Below are positions 47,070 to 56,847 of a stretch of 64,000 bases of DNA, in pieces (within the stretch, counting starts at the first letter, position 1; each line of letters starts with the position of its first letter). The notes beneath the pieces are model-generated. The model saw only the letters and a program-made list of their open reading frames with translations, searched no databases and was not told the DNA's origin. This stretch comes from Methylobacter psychrophilus (GTDB lineage Bacteria; Pseudomonadota; Gammaproteobacteria; Methylococcales; Methylomonadaceae), in assembly GCF_025583945.1 (NCBI RefSeq), contig NZ_JAOEGU010000002.1, positions 124,001 to 188,000 on the forward strand, read 5' to 3'. The position numbers were made by a program, and so were the translations under genes.

Positions 47070-47543
47070 TTAATCGGTAGCTGCGTTGTTATATTTTTCG
47101 ATTAATCCGAGTGCTTTCTCTATCGCTTTATCACTTTTTTCGCACAGATCTTCCAGGCTTGAAAAGCCAAACCGATGGGTATCGCGTAATACTTTGTCGA
47201 CGACAATTAATCTTCCCACCATGATTAATGCGCGTCCAAACCCTTCATGGGTAACGTTAATCATAGGTGCTGCCATTAAGCCGGTCTTTTTTTCAATCAG
47301 TGTCGCGAGTGAGTTGTAATAGGCTTTTAAACGGGCAATAGTTATTTCTTCAGGGTCACCGATAACCGGAATTTTCTGTTTGCGTTCTTTGGTTAATACG
47401 ACCGGATCAATAATTTTTGCTTCCGACCAACCGTCATAAGTATCATAGGTATCTATGGCACGTAATTGTTTAATATAATCTTTGACAATGTCGGAAGTTA
47501 AATTAACATCATTTTCTTGTACGACTAATTCAGCAGTGGCCAT
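47070..47543 (-). CDS. NifX-associated DUF269 protein
   Basis: The 157-residue protein matches the DUF269 family: FVKQL-like YIKQLRAIDTYDTYDGWSEA, AYYNSLATLIEKKTGLMAAP, GFGRALIMVGRLIVVDKVLR and HRFGFSSLEDL. The gene always follows nifX and probably helps FeMo-co transfer; exact role unknown. The start is the ATG after CGGAGAAAAAA. A palindromic repeat separates it from nifX. Confidence 0.92.
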   Translation of the reverse strand: MATAELVVQENDVNLTSDIVKDYIKQLRAIDTYDTYDGWSEAKIIDPVVLTKERKQKIPVIGDPEEITIARLKAYYNSLATLIEKKTGLMAAPMINVTHEGFGRALIMVGRLIVVDKVLRDTHRFGFSSLEDLCEKSDKAIEKALGLIEKYNNAATD

Positions 47544-47569
47544 TTTTTTCTCCGTTAAATAAAAAGTGA

Positions 47570-47629
47570 GTAGGGTACGCATTGCGTCCCTTTTTCAAAG
47601 TTATAGAAGGTACGCGGTGCGTACCCTAC
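47570..47629. repeat. Inverted repeat between nifX and the DUF269 gene
   Basis: Second copy of the GTAGGGTACGC..GCGTACCCTAC element (other copy at 11841-11899). It may form a hairpin in the nifENX message. Confidence 0.8.
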
Positions 47630-47630
47630 A

Positions 47631-48062
47631 TTATTCATCCCAACCTTCATCCTCCATTTTCTTAAAGCGATCAGGATCCGGACTTTTATGTAGATTAATG
47701 GCTTTTGCCAACCAATTTGAAGGTCCGGCTTTTATTTCATTTTGCAGATCAATGATTAAGTCTTTAATCTTGCTGTTTTCATGTACTTTAACGGGTTGTA
47801 TATTTTTCAGGATAAGCTGATTAATGGCTGAGCCACCAATGGCTTGGCAATAAACGGCAGCACAACCTTTCAGTAAATCAATCTTGACGGACAATTTATC
47901 TTCGTTACCATCCTGATTAAGCTCGCCAAACTGGGCGGCTTCCAGCAGTTCTGAATTATTCCTATCGACGGCATAGACCGCAAAGGATTTTGCCGAACCG
48001 AAATGCTGATTAACCGTTTCCATATCGGTAGTGGCAAAAGCGACTTTTATTGCTGTTTCCAT
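47631..48062 (-). CDS. nifX: NifX, FeMo-co precursor carrier
   Basis: The 143-residue protein binds NifB-co and VK-cluster and passes them to NifEN. NQHFGSAKSFAVYAVD and GCAAVYCQAIGGSAINQLI are shared with the C-terminal part of NifB and with NifY. The start is the ATG after AAAGGAATCTT. The C-terminal extension (SPDPDRFKKMEDEGWDE) is typical of NifX. Confidence 0.94.
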   Translation of the reverse strand: METAIKVAFATTDMETVNQHFGSAKSFAVYAVDRNNSELLEAAQFGELNQDGNEDKLSVKIDLLKGCAAVYCQAIGGSAINQLILKNIQPVKVHENSKIKDLIIDLQNEIKAGPSNWLAKAINLHKSPDPDRFKKMEDEGWDE

Positions 48063-48106
48063 AAGATTCCTTTTATCAATAGATTGCACAACGTGCATAC
48101 GTCGGG

Positions 48107-49516
48107 TTAATGACATGACAGCGCTTTACTTGAATGAAGTTCGGTGAGTTCGTTGGCCGGTTTTTGGGCATATATGGAATGGTAAACCGGTATTTCTTCA
48201 TGCGAATAATTGATGACCAGATTGGCTAAATCGAACAGCGTTTGCCTAGTGCCGCGATAACCTACCCAGGTTTTTTGATAACCGCCAATAATGTCGAACA
48301 ACGGAAATCCAGCCCTTAAAATAGGTACGCCGAGTCTTTGGGCCGTATCAACCGCATGAGAATTGCCAATCACCAGTTGAACTTTATTGGTTTTACCAAT
48401 AATTTCCATATCTTCAAGATCGCCAATTTTAATACTGGCAACGGGAATACGCGCCAACAAAGGCACGTTGCACGACGTTACCGCAGTAACAACTTCAGCG
48501 CCCATTTCCTGAACCAGATCAACAAATGCCCCCAGTAAATCGCCATCGGCGGCGATCCCAATCCTTAACTGACCCAGCATAAAGTGGGTATCCAACATGG
48601 TATCCTGCAATTGTGACCGCTGCCGTTCAATGCGTTCAGGCACCTTTCGGCCGCTGATTTCAGCCAATGCGCTGATCAGTGCATCATTGGCTTTCAAACC
48701 GTAAAGATGATCCAGGCTAACCGTTGGCACGCCGGTTCTTTCTTCCAGTAATTCTGCCGCTTTACAAAGAGAGGCACCAATAACTACAGTTGCCAAGGCA
48801 TCGCCCAGCGTTGTCATTTCCGACAAAGGGGTACCGCCAATAGTCACCGGGCTAAAATCTTCATCCGTCAAACAGCCATCCAGCGAATCAGAAATATCAG
48901 GTACAAAAACAGGTCTGAGCTGGAATTGCTCAAATATATCCCGAAGTGCTTCCAGGTCGCCCGGTGTTAGTGTGTAATTTGCCAAAACATTAACCTGACG
49001 TTTGCGTGTACCCGGGCAAGTCCCTGCATCTTTGGCATCCGGCACTAAAGCACGAATTATTTCCGTGAGTGTCGCGGCATAGCCGGTCTCTACACTACCG
49101 GTAAAATCAGGGGTATTGACAGCGACGACGGCAATGTCGGCAAATTCCGGGTTAGCTTCTCTAAATTCCCTGACATTACGTTGTACATCAGCGCCTTGGG
49201 TTTCTGCCAGTCCCGTCGTCAAAATAGTGATCAGGGCCGGGCGTGATTTTTCTGCAATGGTTCTAATACCCTCACGTACATTTTCGTCAGCACCCATAAC
49301 CGAACTACCCTGATCCATTGCCGTACTTTGCAATGGAATGGGTTCTCTGAAATGACGAACAAAAAATACTTTGGCAAAAGCAGTGCAACCTTGCGAGCCA
49401 TGCAGCATGGGTATTGAGCGATTAAACCCCAGTGTAGCCAGGGAACCGCCTATGGGCTGGCTGGCTTTCAGCGGATTGACGGATAGGGCTTTGTTTCTTT
49501 TCAGGATATCAGCCAT
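48107..49516 (-). CDS. nifN: NifN, scaffold subunit for FeMo-co assembly
   Basis: The 469-residue protein is a relative of NifK. The cluster cysteine is in [11 protein letters not shown] (C44), preceded by [14 protein letters not shown]. With NifE it forms the tetramer on which NifB-co is converted to FeMo-co. The start is the ATG after AGAGGTGGCAC, overlapping the nifE stop by eight bases; a longer upstream frame is spurious. Confidence 0.96.
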   Translation of the reverse strand: MADILKRNKALSVNPLKASQPIGGSLATLGFNRSIPMLHGSQGCTAFAKVFFVRHFREPIPLQSTAMDQGSSVMGADENVREGIRTIAEKSRPALITILTTGLAETQGADVQRNVREFREANPEFADIAVVAVNTPDFTGSVETGYAATLTEIIRALVPDAKDAGTCPGTRKRQVNVLANYTLTPGDLEALRDIFEQFQLRPVFVPDISDSLDGCLTDEDFSPVTIGGTPLSEMTTLGDALATVVIGASLCKAAELLEERTGVPTVSLDHLYGLKANDALISALAEISGRKVPERIERQRSQLQDTMLDTHFMLGQLRIGIAADGDLLGAFVDLVQEMGAEVVTAVTSCNVPLLARIPVASIKIGDLEDMEIIGKTNKVQLVIGNSHAVDTAQRLGVPILRAGFPLFDIIGGYQKTWVGYRGTRQTLFDLANLVINYSHEEIPVYHSIYAQKPANELTELHSSKALSCH

Positions 49517-50948
49517 GTGCCACCTCTTGTTCCAGAGCGGGCAGGCTTTTTTGCCGACCGGCATCTTGGTATTTTTTCCAGGGTGCCGGTGCCCTGACGG
49601 CATCCCATACCGGACTTTCAATAGTCAGTGCCAATTGGCGCACCAGTTCCAGCATGCCCTGATAGCCTTCATAACCAAATTCACGTTCCTGATTAATATC
49701 CAAAAACGGTACTTTGGCTTTTAAAGCCGTATACATATTGCGACCTCCGGCGATCAGAATATCGGCCTGATAATCATGGACGATTTTCAGTAACGCTCTG
49801 GGGCTGCCATCATCAATCATGACGGTATCTTCACCCATCAATTCACGTATTCTGGCTTTATCTTCTTCAGTAGATTTCTTGGTGCCGGTAGCAACCACCA
49901 CCATGCCTAAATCTTGCAGGGCTGAAATGACTGACCAGCTTTTTACGCCGCCAGTAAACAACAACACCCGCTTGCCTTTGAGGCGGGCTTTCCAGGGCTC
50001 AAGTTCTGCTCTGACACGGGTTTCTTCACGCTTTATCAGTGCTTGGGTACGTGCGGTTAAATCGGTATCGTTTAGCGCTTTGGCGAAATCCGTTAATGCC
50101 TGGCTGGTGTCGGTAATGCCGTAAAAACTGCCTTCAAACCACGGTGTACCGTATTGTTGCTGTAACTTGCGGGCGACATTTACCATTGCTTTTGAGCACA
50201 CCATCATATTGACTTCGGCTTTGTGCATGGTTTGCACTTCACGAAAGCGTGCGTCACCCGACAGCGTACACAATACGCGCAAACCCAATTCATCCAGTAA
50301 CGGTAAAACATGCCAGAATTCACCGGCAATATTGTATTCACCGACCAGATTAACGTCATGAACCTTAATACCGGAATGCGCTGCGATTTTAGGCAGTGGA
50401 TCAGGATCTCGCGTACCAATCACATGATTAACCATCGCGTCACCGGCAATGCGGTTACCCAGATTTTTGGTGCCGTAAAACCCGGCACAATCAATGGGCA
50501 CTACCGGAACGCCCCAGAGCTCCTGAGCAGATTTACAGACCGCAGTAATATCATCGCCAATTAACGCCGGAACACAGGTGTTATAAATAAACACCGCAGG
50601 CGGAGCGTAAGTGTCGATTGCCTGTTTAATGGCATGGAACAAACGTTTTTCCGCGCGACCCATAATAATGTCTTGTTCGGTTAAATCAGTGGTCATACCA
50701 ATGCGATATAAATCCGCTCCGGAAGATCGCGTCCCCCGGTTATCCCACGAACTACCGGCACAGGCAATAGGCCCGTGGACGATATGAGCAACATCGGCAA
50801 TAGGCAGCAAGGCAATCTGGGCACCGTCAAAAGCACAGCCACCCGCAGAAGCTCCGGGTTTGGGCTTGGCGCAGCCTGACTTTTCCTTTTTGTTATGCTC
50901 ACAGGCAGGTTCATCCAGTAGCGCAGCAATATCTTTTGTTGATTTCAT
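49509..50948 (-). CDS. nifE: NifE, scaffold subunit for FeMo-co assembly
   Basis: The 479-residue protein is a relative of NifD. Cluster cysteines are near 38 (GGCAFDGAQ), 63 ([13 protein letters not shown]) and 125 ([11 protein letters not shown]). An N-terminal Cys-rich part ([11 protein letters not shown]) is typical. It leads the operon nifENX and has its own sigma-54 promoter at 50987-51002. Confidence 0.96.
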   Translation of the reverse strand: MKSTKDIAALLDEPACEHNKKEKSGCAKPKPGASAGGCAFDGAQIALLPIADVAHIVHGPIACAGSSWDNRGTRSSGADLYRIGMTTDLTEQDIIMGRAEKRLFHAIKQAIDTYAPPAVFIYNTCVPALIGDDITAVCKSAQELWGVPVVPIDCAGFYGTKNLGNRIAGDAMVNHVIGTRDPDPLPKIAAHSGIKVHDVNLVGEYNIAGEFWHVLPLLDELGLRVLCTLSGDARFREVQTMHKAEVNMMVCSKAMVNVARKLQQQYGTPWFEGSFYGITDTSQALTDFAKALNDTDLTARTQALIKREETRVRAELEPWKARLKGKRVLLFTGGVKSWSVISALQDLGMVVVATGTKKSTEEDKARIRELMGEDTVMIDDGSPRALLKIVHDYQADILIAGGRNMYTALKAKVPFLDINQEREFGYEGYQGMLELVRQLALTIESPVWDAVRAPAPWKKYQDAGRQKSLPALEQEVAHG

Positions 50949-50986
50949 GGTTACTTATATCCGATAGCCTTGTTTATATTGATCAT

Positions 50987-51002
50987 AGCAAAGCTTATGC
51001 CA
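50987..51002 (-). promoter_or_regulatory. Sigma-54 promoter of nifENX
   Basis: TGGCATAAGCTTTGCT on the minus strand fits the consensus almost perfectly. Start of transcription near 50976, about 28 bases before nifE. Confidence 0.9.
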
Positions 51003-51047
51003 TTATTATAAGCAATTGAATATATTGGCTTTTATGGGTATTTTTTT

Positions 51048-51063
51048 TGTAGTAAAACTTACA
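51048..51063. promoter_or_regulatory. NifA site upstream of nifE
   Basis: TGTAGTAAAACTTACA is an exact TGT-N10-ACA site. It is only about 46 bases from the -24 element, closer than in the other operons of this window. The rest of the 356-base gap to 51304 shows no other motif I can support. Confidence 0.68.
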
Positions 51064-51304
51064 AAGCAGCTGGGTCCGTTATAACAAACAGATTTATTGG
51101 AGCAATAGTGACGGTGATGGAGGTTGCTGCGCCAGCCAAATTAGAAAGTTGAATGTAAAAGTAAAGGTTCTGGTTAGCAGAGGTAATTCCATTGCAGTTA
51201 TCTCCGGCTTATACGTAGAATTACCTATTGTAGGATACGGGGTGTTTATTTTACTATGAGATTTTATTGGCTTATGTCGAACTTAAGTCAACGATAGCGA
51301 GGTC

Positions 51305-53137
51305 ATGATGGACAAAAAGGTAACCGGTAAATATCAACGGCCATTCCCGGGGTTAAGGCTTCTTTTTGTAAGTGTGATACTGGCAACACTTTCTGCCGGA
51401 GCCTTGGCGCAACAAGACCCGGTCGATTTACCGCTACCCCCTGGCCAGATAATTTCCGGTCCGGTAAAGCGATCGGATGGAACATCTGTACCTTCAATTA
51501 ATACGGGTGCTGATGCCAATCTTTATATTAAAAGCACACCGCCAACCGAATCCTTTACGCCATCGCTTGCAGCGCGAGTTGTTATTACGAATGAACCAAC
51601 GCAATATATGCGTTTCTACACTGCCGGAGTGACCAACCCAATCGGTGGTTTTATTGCCGGTTCAAACGCAGTGCGCGGCGCCACACCTGAACAGGTGCGC
51701 GATGTACTGGCTTTACCTTATCAGCCTGATTCTTACACAATCGTGCAAGTGCCGGCGGGAACTTGTCTATTGGTTGGTACAGCCGCGCCGATCATGGGCA
51801 ATTTCCCGGCTAATCCACCTTCAATTCCTACGTCAGGGCCGTGGGGTAATGGCGGCGTATTTCAAGAAAGGCTGATTGGCCGAAATGCAAACCCAACGGA
51901 TTGTGGTAATGCCCAATTCCTGAGTGCCGGTAGTTACATTAATCAGCAGCTAATAGGTGCTTATGCGCTATCGTATCGACCCAGGGCAGGTTTTGGCAAT
52001 GCCGGCGCAGTTGCCTCTGCACTGGATTTGACAATGCCGCCAGCGCTATTCACGGATATGGATGGCGTTTACAACAGACTGGACGTGCTCAATTTTGGCA
52101 ACCCGGCGGCACTGCAATATGCACTGACCCAACTGGATGGCGAAGCATATGCCGATGTGGCATCGGTTGAAATCGTTGCCGCGCAAATGTTTCAGCGTGT
52201 TGTGCATGATCAGATGCGTCTTGGACGGGGTTCGGGTGGTTTGGCGGGCTCCGTTGCAGTGGGTGCCTTAACCGGTGAGGCCAATGGTCAAAGGAATATT
52301 GGTACTGTAAGGCCTTGGCTTAGCGGGTTTGGTGGTGGTGGAGGTTTGGACGGCAATGGCGATACTCACGGTTTGAGTTATAACGCCGGTGGCATTGCTG
52401 CGGGTATCGATCACCGGTTTAATGCTGAATTGTTGGCTGGCTTGGCATTGGGCTATACACACAGCACTTTAAATACCAACGGCATATCGGGTAACGGCAC
52501 TATCGATTCGTTCTCGGCTGAAACCTATTCAAGCTACTCGCCAGGGTCTTGGTATATTGACGGTATGTTGGGTTATGGCCGCAGTCAGGGGACACTGAGC
52601 CGTACTATTATTGTCTCTGATTTGGCGCGTAATGCCAGTGGAAACCCCAATGCCAACCAGTTCCAATCCAGCCTAGAAGCCGGTCGCCACTTTACCTTGG
52701 GTGAACGGACGGTCTTAACTCCGCTGCTTGCCATGCAAGGCATTGTGATCTCTCAAGACAGCTTTAATGAAAGTGGGGCAGGAGCAATCAATTTGCAGAT
52801 GCGTACTCACACCACTGCCTCAGCGCGTAGCGTTTTAGGGACGGAGCTGTCACACGGTCTGCCGATTGGCTTGGCATCACCGTTGTTGTTAACTTTACGG
52901 GCGGGGTGGGGACATGACTTTGCCGAGGTGACCCGTAACAGCACGGCCAGTTTTGAGGGCTTGCCGAGTGCAATATTTACTGTTCAAGGGGCAAAAGCAC
53001 CACGTGACCAAGGTTTGGTTGGTGCCGGGGCGAGCTTTACGTTGAAGTCGGTCAATTTTTTTCTGCGTTATGACGGTGCATTGGCCAGTGGGGCATCCAT
53101 GCATGCCGGTACCGCAGGTTTGCGTATTACCTATTAA
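51305..53137 (+). CDS. Autotransporter-domain outer-membrane protein
   Basis: The 610-residue protein has a signal peptide (LFVSVILATLSAGALAQ, cut after ALA) and a passenger of about 300 residues rich in Pro/Gly/Asn. The last ~280 residues are an autotransporter barrel (VRPWLSGFGGGGGLDGNGD, FNAELLAGLALGYTHSTL, ending AGLRITY with the terminal aromatic residue). The passenger probably stays at the cell surface; its role is unknown. It sits between the two main nif operons in the opposite direction. No nif promoter was found for it. Confidence 0.88.
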   Translation: MMDKKVTGKYQRPFPGLRLLFVSVILATLSAGALAQQDPVDLPLPPGQIISGPVKRSDGTSVPSINTGADANLYIKSTPPTESFTPSLAARVVITNEPTQYMRFYTAGVTNPIGGFIAGSNAVRGATPEQVRDVLALPYQPDSYTIVQVPAGTCLLVGTAAPIMGNFPANPPSIPTSGPWGNGGVFQERLIGRNANPTDCGNAQFLSAGSYINQQLIGAYALSYRPRAGFGNAGAVASALDLTMPPALFTDMDGVYNRLDVLNFGNPAALQYALTQLDGEAYADVASVEIVAAQMFQRVVHDQMRLGRGSGGLAGSVAVGALTGEANGQRNIGTVRPWLSGFGGGGGLDGNGDTHGLSYNAGGIAAGIDHRFNAELLAGLALGYTHSTLNTNGISGNGTIDSFSAETYSSYSPGSWYIDGMLGYGRSQGTLSRTIIVSDLARNASGNPNANQFQSSLEAGRHFTLGERTVLTPLLAMQGIVISQDSFNESGAGAINLQMRTHTTASARSVLGTELSHGLPIGLASPLLLTLRAGWGHDFAEVTRNSTASFEGLPSAIFTVQGAKAPRDQGLVGAGASFTLKSVNFFLRYDGALASGASMHAGTAGLRITY

Positions 53138-53156
53138 CCCGTAAGACGGATTAGAA

Positions 53157-53190
53157 GTAGGGCGCATATCCTACGCTATTGACGCCCTAC
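53157..53190. repeat. Short inverted repeat after the autotransporter gene
   Basis: GTAGGGCG and CGCCCTAC are inverted across about 18 bases. It may act as a weak terminator. A reversed CACGAAGG-type repeat follows at about 53212. Confidence 0.55.
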
Positions 53191-53286
53191 ATAGCAGACC
53201 TTGCCGTGCTTTTCGTGTCTTTCGTGGATATTGGCTTTTGCTTGTTAATCTTATCGGGCTAGGTCTTACCGTTAACTTACAAAGAA

Positions 53287-53505
53287 CTAAACTCTCAGTA
53301 ACGCTTTGGCCATTCTTTCAGAAAGTTGTGCTTCGACGAACTGCGGTTCGTTGGGTGGATAAAGCTCGACTTCATCAAGTTCAAAATCATATTCTTTGCC
53401 CAAGGCAATAAGTTCCCTGATTTTTTGTACCGCCAGTAGTTTTTCTTTTAAGCCGGAATCTGTTTTAGCGTGTTCAGAGAAGGCTTTTATTTGTGCGATT
53501 GACAT
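53287..53505 (-). CDS. Nif11-family small protein
   Basis: The 72-residue protein begins SIAQIKAFSEHAKTDSGLKE, continues KLLAVQKIRELIALGKEYDF and then ELDEVELYP, which matches the Nif11 domain. Nif11 proteins occur in nif clusters with unknown role; related leaders occur in peptide natural products. It has no Gly-Gly cleavage site and no core peptide, so the nif version is more likely. GAGG precedes the ATG. Last gene of the nifHDK line. Confidence 0.75.
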   Translation of the reverse strand: MSIAQIKAFSEHAKTDSGLKEKLLAVQKIRELIALGKEYDFELDEVELYPPNEPQFVEAQLSERMAKALLRV

Positions 53506-53575
53506 GGTGTTTACCTCTTTTGTTTGAAAAATAAGCTTTGCATTACAAAGCAGTTGATGAAAATAAGTAGCATGA

Positions 53576-54583
53576 CTACACGCTATAAGGGGTGTTTACC
53601 CAATCTTTGAGTACAGCAACATCACGTTCCGGTAAATAAGAAAAATCTCCGCTAATATCTTTAAAAACAGCGACACCGCTATCCGGAGAAACCAATTTGC
53701 CTTTAACCATATAAAAAAACCAGGCAAAAGGATAGCCTGCCTGGCGATCAAAACGTGTTAACAGGTTTTGTAGTGAGATACCTTTTTTACCATTAATATC
53801 ATCCAATTGCGGCAGGTGTTTTTGCTGGATGTTGATGATTTCAATATTAATGATTTGTTCTCCAAAGCGCCCGGTATGCCGGAACGGCCGAACAATCCAG
53901 TCATCGGAAAGTATGGCTTTTTGCAGGGCGCTACTACGGTTCCAGTCATCCATAAAGCGTTGTACAGGATGTTCATCACTATGGTATTTATTGATTTCAG
54001 CCATGAAAATCGCCACGTCAGTTTTACGTCGATAAGAATAACGCGGGGTTCCGATACAGAATGTTTCTACATATTCCGGATACAGTGGATCAATAAATTC
54101 TTCTAAATCCTCAGGCGGATTGTGTTCGCTGACCAGTAAACGATCTGCTATTTCATGCGTTTTATCAATGTCGATCTGTATAAATTGTTCGGCTTTATTG
54201 CCGGTTTGCACAACAAAATGCAGCGTATTACCCGTTTGCCGCGTGGCAATCAGTTTCTGTTCCTGGGCATGGTCAATCAGGGTTTGCAAATTTTTGCCGC
54301 ATTCGATATAAGTTCTTTCCGTCCACTCAATCAGATCGCTGGCAATACGGTTGCCTTCCTTATCAACTATACCGCCCAAGCGATACCATTCTTCATCCGT
54401 TTTGACTAAACGAACGGGATAATCAGGGTTAAGCGCTTGCAGTGTCGATAACAAGAATTTATCATCCTCGACATATCGCTGTGCTGCTCCAGCTTCTGTA
54501 CCCATGCCATCGGAGCCGGGCAGGCTGTGTTTGCAAATTTTTGCAAGTTGTTGTCCATCCAGTTGAAAAGGTTGAGTAGCCAT
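53576..54583 (-). CDS. Unknown nif-operon protein of 335 residues
   Basis: The soluble protein was not assigned to a family. It starts MATQPFQLDGQQLAKICKHS and holds a central charged region (IQIDIDKTHEIADRLLVSEH) and a conserved-looking WIVRPFRHTGRFGEQIINIE. Two cysteines lie near the start and at FCIGTPRYSYRR. Its ATG follows the lrv stop by one base with GGAGG upstream. Tight coupling suggests that it works with LRV. Confidence 0.7.
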   Translation of the reverse strand: MATQPFQLDGQQLAKICKHSLPGSDGMGTEAGAAQRYVEDDKFLLSTLQALNPDYPVRLVKTDEEWYRLGGIVDKEGNRIASDLIEWTERTYIECGKNLQTLIDHAQEQKLIATRQTGNTLHFVVQTGNKAEQFIQIDIDKTHEIADRLLVSEHNPPEDLEEFIDPLYPEYVETFCIGTPRYSYRRKTDVAIFMAEINKYHSDEHPVQRFMDDWNRSSALQKAILSDDWIVRPFRHTGRFGEQIINIEIINIQQKHLPQLDDINGKKGISLQNLLTRFDRQAGYPFAWFFYMVKGKLVSPDSGVAVFKDISGDFSYLPERDVAVLKDWVNTPYSV

Positions 54584-54584
54584 C

Positions 54585-55361
54585 TTATGCCTCCGGTTTC
54601 TGGTTGCCATGGGCCTGACCGGCATGGCCAACTAATCGTTCCCGCGCTACTGCCCTGACATCAGGTTCGGGATCATCAAGCAGACAGACCAAGGCTTCGG
54701 GTGCGACACGCTGGGCAGCGGTATAACGCACCACCCAATCAGGGTCATTTAATAAGGTGACGGCATCTTCAGTACTCATACGTTCAGCGATAATGCGCCT
54801 GACTTCAGGGGCATCGTCATGAGTCATTAATCCCAGACTAACCTCTGGCAAACGTTCAGCAACCACTTTTCTGACTTGTGCATCTCTATCCCGAATAAGA
54901 CGAAACAGGCGACCTGTCGGCAGTCGTCTGGCAACCGTTAATCTAACAATATAGTCAGAGTCATTAGCCAGTTTTTCCAATTCCTCTAAGGCAATGCGAT
55001 CAGCAACAGTCATGCGCACTTCCCGATCGGGATCATCAAGCAGTTGAGTCAACAAAGATTGCGGCAGGCGATAGGCAACTGCACGTCTAACCACTTCATC
55101 TTCATCATGAATCAAGTCAGCCAATGATTTTTGTGGCGCATAACGAACGGCAATGGCCCGTCTTTCCCAAAAACCATCGTGTAGATATTGCTCGGCATAG
55201 TTTGGATTAACGCGAAAAAAACGGTCAATTTGCCGGCCACTTTCCACACAGACACAGGTGTCACCCGGCATACAGCGCCCCATTAGCAGGGTTTTGCCAC
55301 GAAAAGGACAAAGAGAACAATCAGCGACAGGAATGCTAACAGGGCTTTCACGACCGGGCAT
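54585..55361 (-). CDS. lrv: LRV protein: [4Fe-4S] cluster and leucine-rich variant repeats
   Basis: The 258-residue protein has an N-terminal cysteine cluster (CSLCPFRGK, GRCMPGDTCVC) for a [4Fe-4S] cluster. It is followed by eight or so helical repeats of about 24 residues with DPDxxVRxxVAxRL pattern. This matches LRV from A. vinelandii, located in its nif region. A redox-linked protein-binding role is inferred. Confidence 0.92.
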   Translation of the reverse strand: MPGRESPVSIPVADCSLCPFRGKTLLMGRCMPGDTCVCVESGRQIDRFFRVNPNYAEQYLHDGFWERRAIAVRYAPQKSLADLIHDEDEVVRRAVAYRLPQSLLTQLLDDPDREVRMTVADRIALEELEKLANDSDYIVRLTVARRLPTGRLFRLIRDRDAQVRKVVAERLPEVSLGLMTHDDAPEVRRIIAERMSTEDAVTLLNDPDWVVRYTAAQRVAPEALVCLLDDPEPDVRAVARERLVGHAGQAHGNQKPEA

Positions 55362-55373
55362 GGGAAGTTCCGT

Positions 55374-55640
55374 TTAATCAGGGACAGTTTCAGCAACGAT
55401 AATGCCGGTTGCCGCATCGTAGTCATTAGTCAGACACAGGCAATGCTCACGGCCATCAATTAAATAAAGATTGAAGCCTTTATGTTCAATAATTGGCGTG
55501 TTATTGGGAAGATCATCATCCATACAATAAGTGAAATGAATGGGTTGATATTCCTGTCTTAACGTCAAAACAGTCGATTCATCAACACCTGATGCGGCAA
55601 TTTTTGCCGCTATTGCCGTGACTTGTTGTGTGGTAATCAT
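55374..55640 (-). CDS. Small nif-operon protein (DUF6129-like)
   Basis: The 88-residue protein (VTAIAAKIAASGVDESTVL; HFTYCMDDDLPNN; FNLYLIDGREHCLCLTND) resembles a small family linked to nif genes, which I recall as DUF6129. It has three cysteines in the C-terminal half. It overlaps the nifY stop by four bases. Function unknown. Confidence 0.72.
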   Translation of the reverse strand: MITTQQVTAIAAKIAASGVDESTVLTLRQEYQPIHFTYCMDDDLPNNTPIIEHKGFNLYLIDGREHCLCLTNDYDAATGIIVAETVPD

Positions 55641-56350
55641 CCCGTTGCTTCCCGTTCAAATCTAAATCGATTGGTTGCTTCAATACCCATAACTTTAGCC
55701 AACCAGGGTGGTGGTGTACCGGCAATAACGGTTTGTAGTTGGTCGATGATGTCGGTAATGGGCTCAACATCCGGAAGTTTCATCGGATGTATGCCTAACT
55801 TGACAATTTTCGCCGCAGCAGGACCGCCTACTGATGCCATATAAATCACCTGACAATCCTGTATAAGCTCTGCTCTGTACCGGTTTTTGTCCTCCATATC
55901 CAAACCATCAAGACTGTTGGTTGGGCGTATGTCGATTAAACGGGTTTCATCGGCGGAAACCTGGTAAATCATAAATTGCGTACAAGAACCAAAATGACCA
56001 TCGACATTGATGGCATCATTGCTGGCACAAGCAATACGAACAGACCCCGGCATTTCTCCTTCAGCAAGTCTAAGAATTTCCGGTTTCGGTATTTCACCGG
56101 TTTCCACATTGGTTTTAAGAATGTGTAAGGCCTTTCTTAGTAAAGCGTCATCAATGGTTGAAAATTCGCCTTGTTGAGCAGTCTTTAGCATTTTCAAGTT
56201 GATGCTGCTAATTTTAGCTTCAGTTATAGGCAAGCTAACGCAGTCGGTCAGCACGGTAAACAGACGTCTGGCATCGGTGTCCGGTAAAGCATGGGCAGCC
56301 AAACCAATACGTAAAGCCAGTTCTCTTAACATGATATCTTGACTGCTCAT
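55637..56350 (-). CDS. nifY: NifY/NafY, apo-MoFe-protein chaperone
   Basis: The 237-residue protein has an N-terminal helical domain (MLRELALRIGLAAHALPDTD) and a C-terminal NifX-like FeMo-co-binding domain (DGHFGSCTQFMIYQVS; VIYMASVGGPAAAKIV). Such proteins hold apo-NifDK open and deliver FeMo-co. The start is the ATG after GGAGGCATAATCTC. A second NafY-like gene starts at 63717. Confidence 0.88.
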   Translation of the reverse strand: MSSQDIMLRELALRIGLAAHALPDTDARRLFTVLTDCVSLPITEAKISSINLKMLKTAQQGEFSTIDDALLRKALHILKTNVETGEIPKPEILRLAEGEMPGSVRIACASNDAINVDGHFGSCTQFMIYQVSADETRLIDIRPTNSLDGLDMEDKNRYRAELIQDCQVIYMASVGGPAAAKIVKLGIHPMKLPDVEPITDIIDQLQTVIAGTPPPWLAKVMGIEATNRFRFEREATG

Positions 56351-56354
56351 GAGA

Positions 56355-56555
56355 TTATGCCTCCAGTGGTAGTATGCAATTATCAATGGGACATACCTTG
56401 ATACACTGGGGTATGTCAAAATCCCCTTCGCATTCGGTACACGATTTTTTGTCTATTTTAAAAACAATAGAACCTTCGGTGATTGAATTGGTAGGGCAGA
56501 CAGGTTCACAATCGCCACAAGAAATACAATCTGCTTCAACAATATATAAGGCCAT
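56355..56555 (-). CDS. 2[4Fe-4S] ferredoxin
   Basis: The 66-residue ferredoxin has motifs CISCGDCEPVCP and CTECEGDFDIPQCIKVCP, like FdxN but shorter. It lies between nifT and nifY. It may serve nitrogenase or cofactor insertion. Confidence 0.9.
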   Translation of the reverse strand: MALYIVEADCISCGDCEPVCPTNSITEGSIVFKIDKKSCTECEGDFDIPQCIKVCPIDNCILPLEA

Positions 56556-56557
56556 GA

Positions 56558-56782
56558 TTATTCTCCTGAATCTAAACGTTTTGCGCGTAAGGTAACGGGA
56601 AAGTCGGGCTGTGCATTAACAGGTTCAAAGTAATATTTTGAACCATCACTAAGTAAAACTTCACCACCCCATTTTTCGGGACTATCAAATTCAACCGATT
56701 CAGCTACTTCTTCCAAATCTTTTTTGGGTACGTAGAAGATTAATTTGCCTTCGGTATTCTTTTTCAACATGACACTGGGCAT
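56558..56782 (-). CDS. nifT: NifT/FixU protein
   Basis: The 74-residue protein matches NifT: PSVMLKKNTEGKLIFYVPKK, ESVEFDSPEKWGG and LSDGSKYYFEP. NifT follows nifK in most nif clusters; its role is not essential and is unclear. The start is the ATG after CGGAGAACTCC. Confidence 0.93.
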   Translation of the reverse strand: MPSVMLKKNTEGKLIFYVPKKDLEEVAESVEFDSPEKWGGEVLLSDGSKYYFEPVNAQPDFPVTLRAKRLDSGE

Positions 56783-56813
56783 GGAGTTCTCCGTTATGCG
56801 CATTGGGTTGTAT

Positions 56814-56840
56814 GTAGAGACGCGATGTGCGCGTCTCTAC
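56814..56840. repeat. REP-like palindrome between nifK and nifT
   Basis: Arms GTAGAGACGCG and CGCGTCTCTAC with a five-base centre. Same family as 9710-9737 and 60096-60205. Confidence 0.85.
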
Positions 56841-56847
56841 GGGCAAA

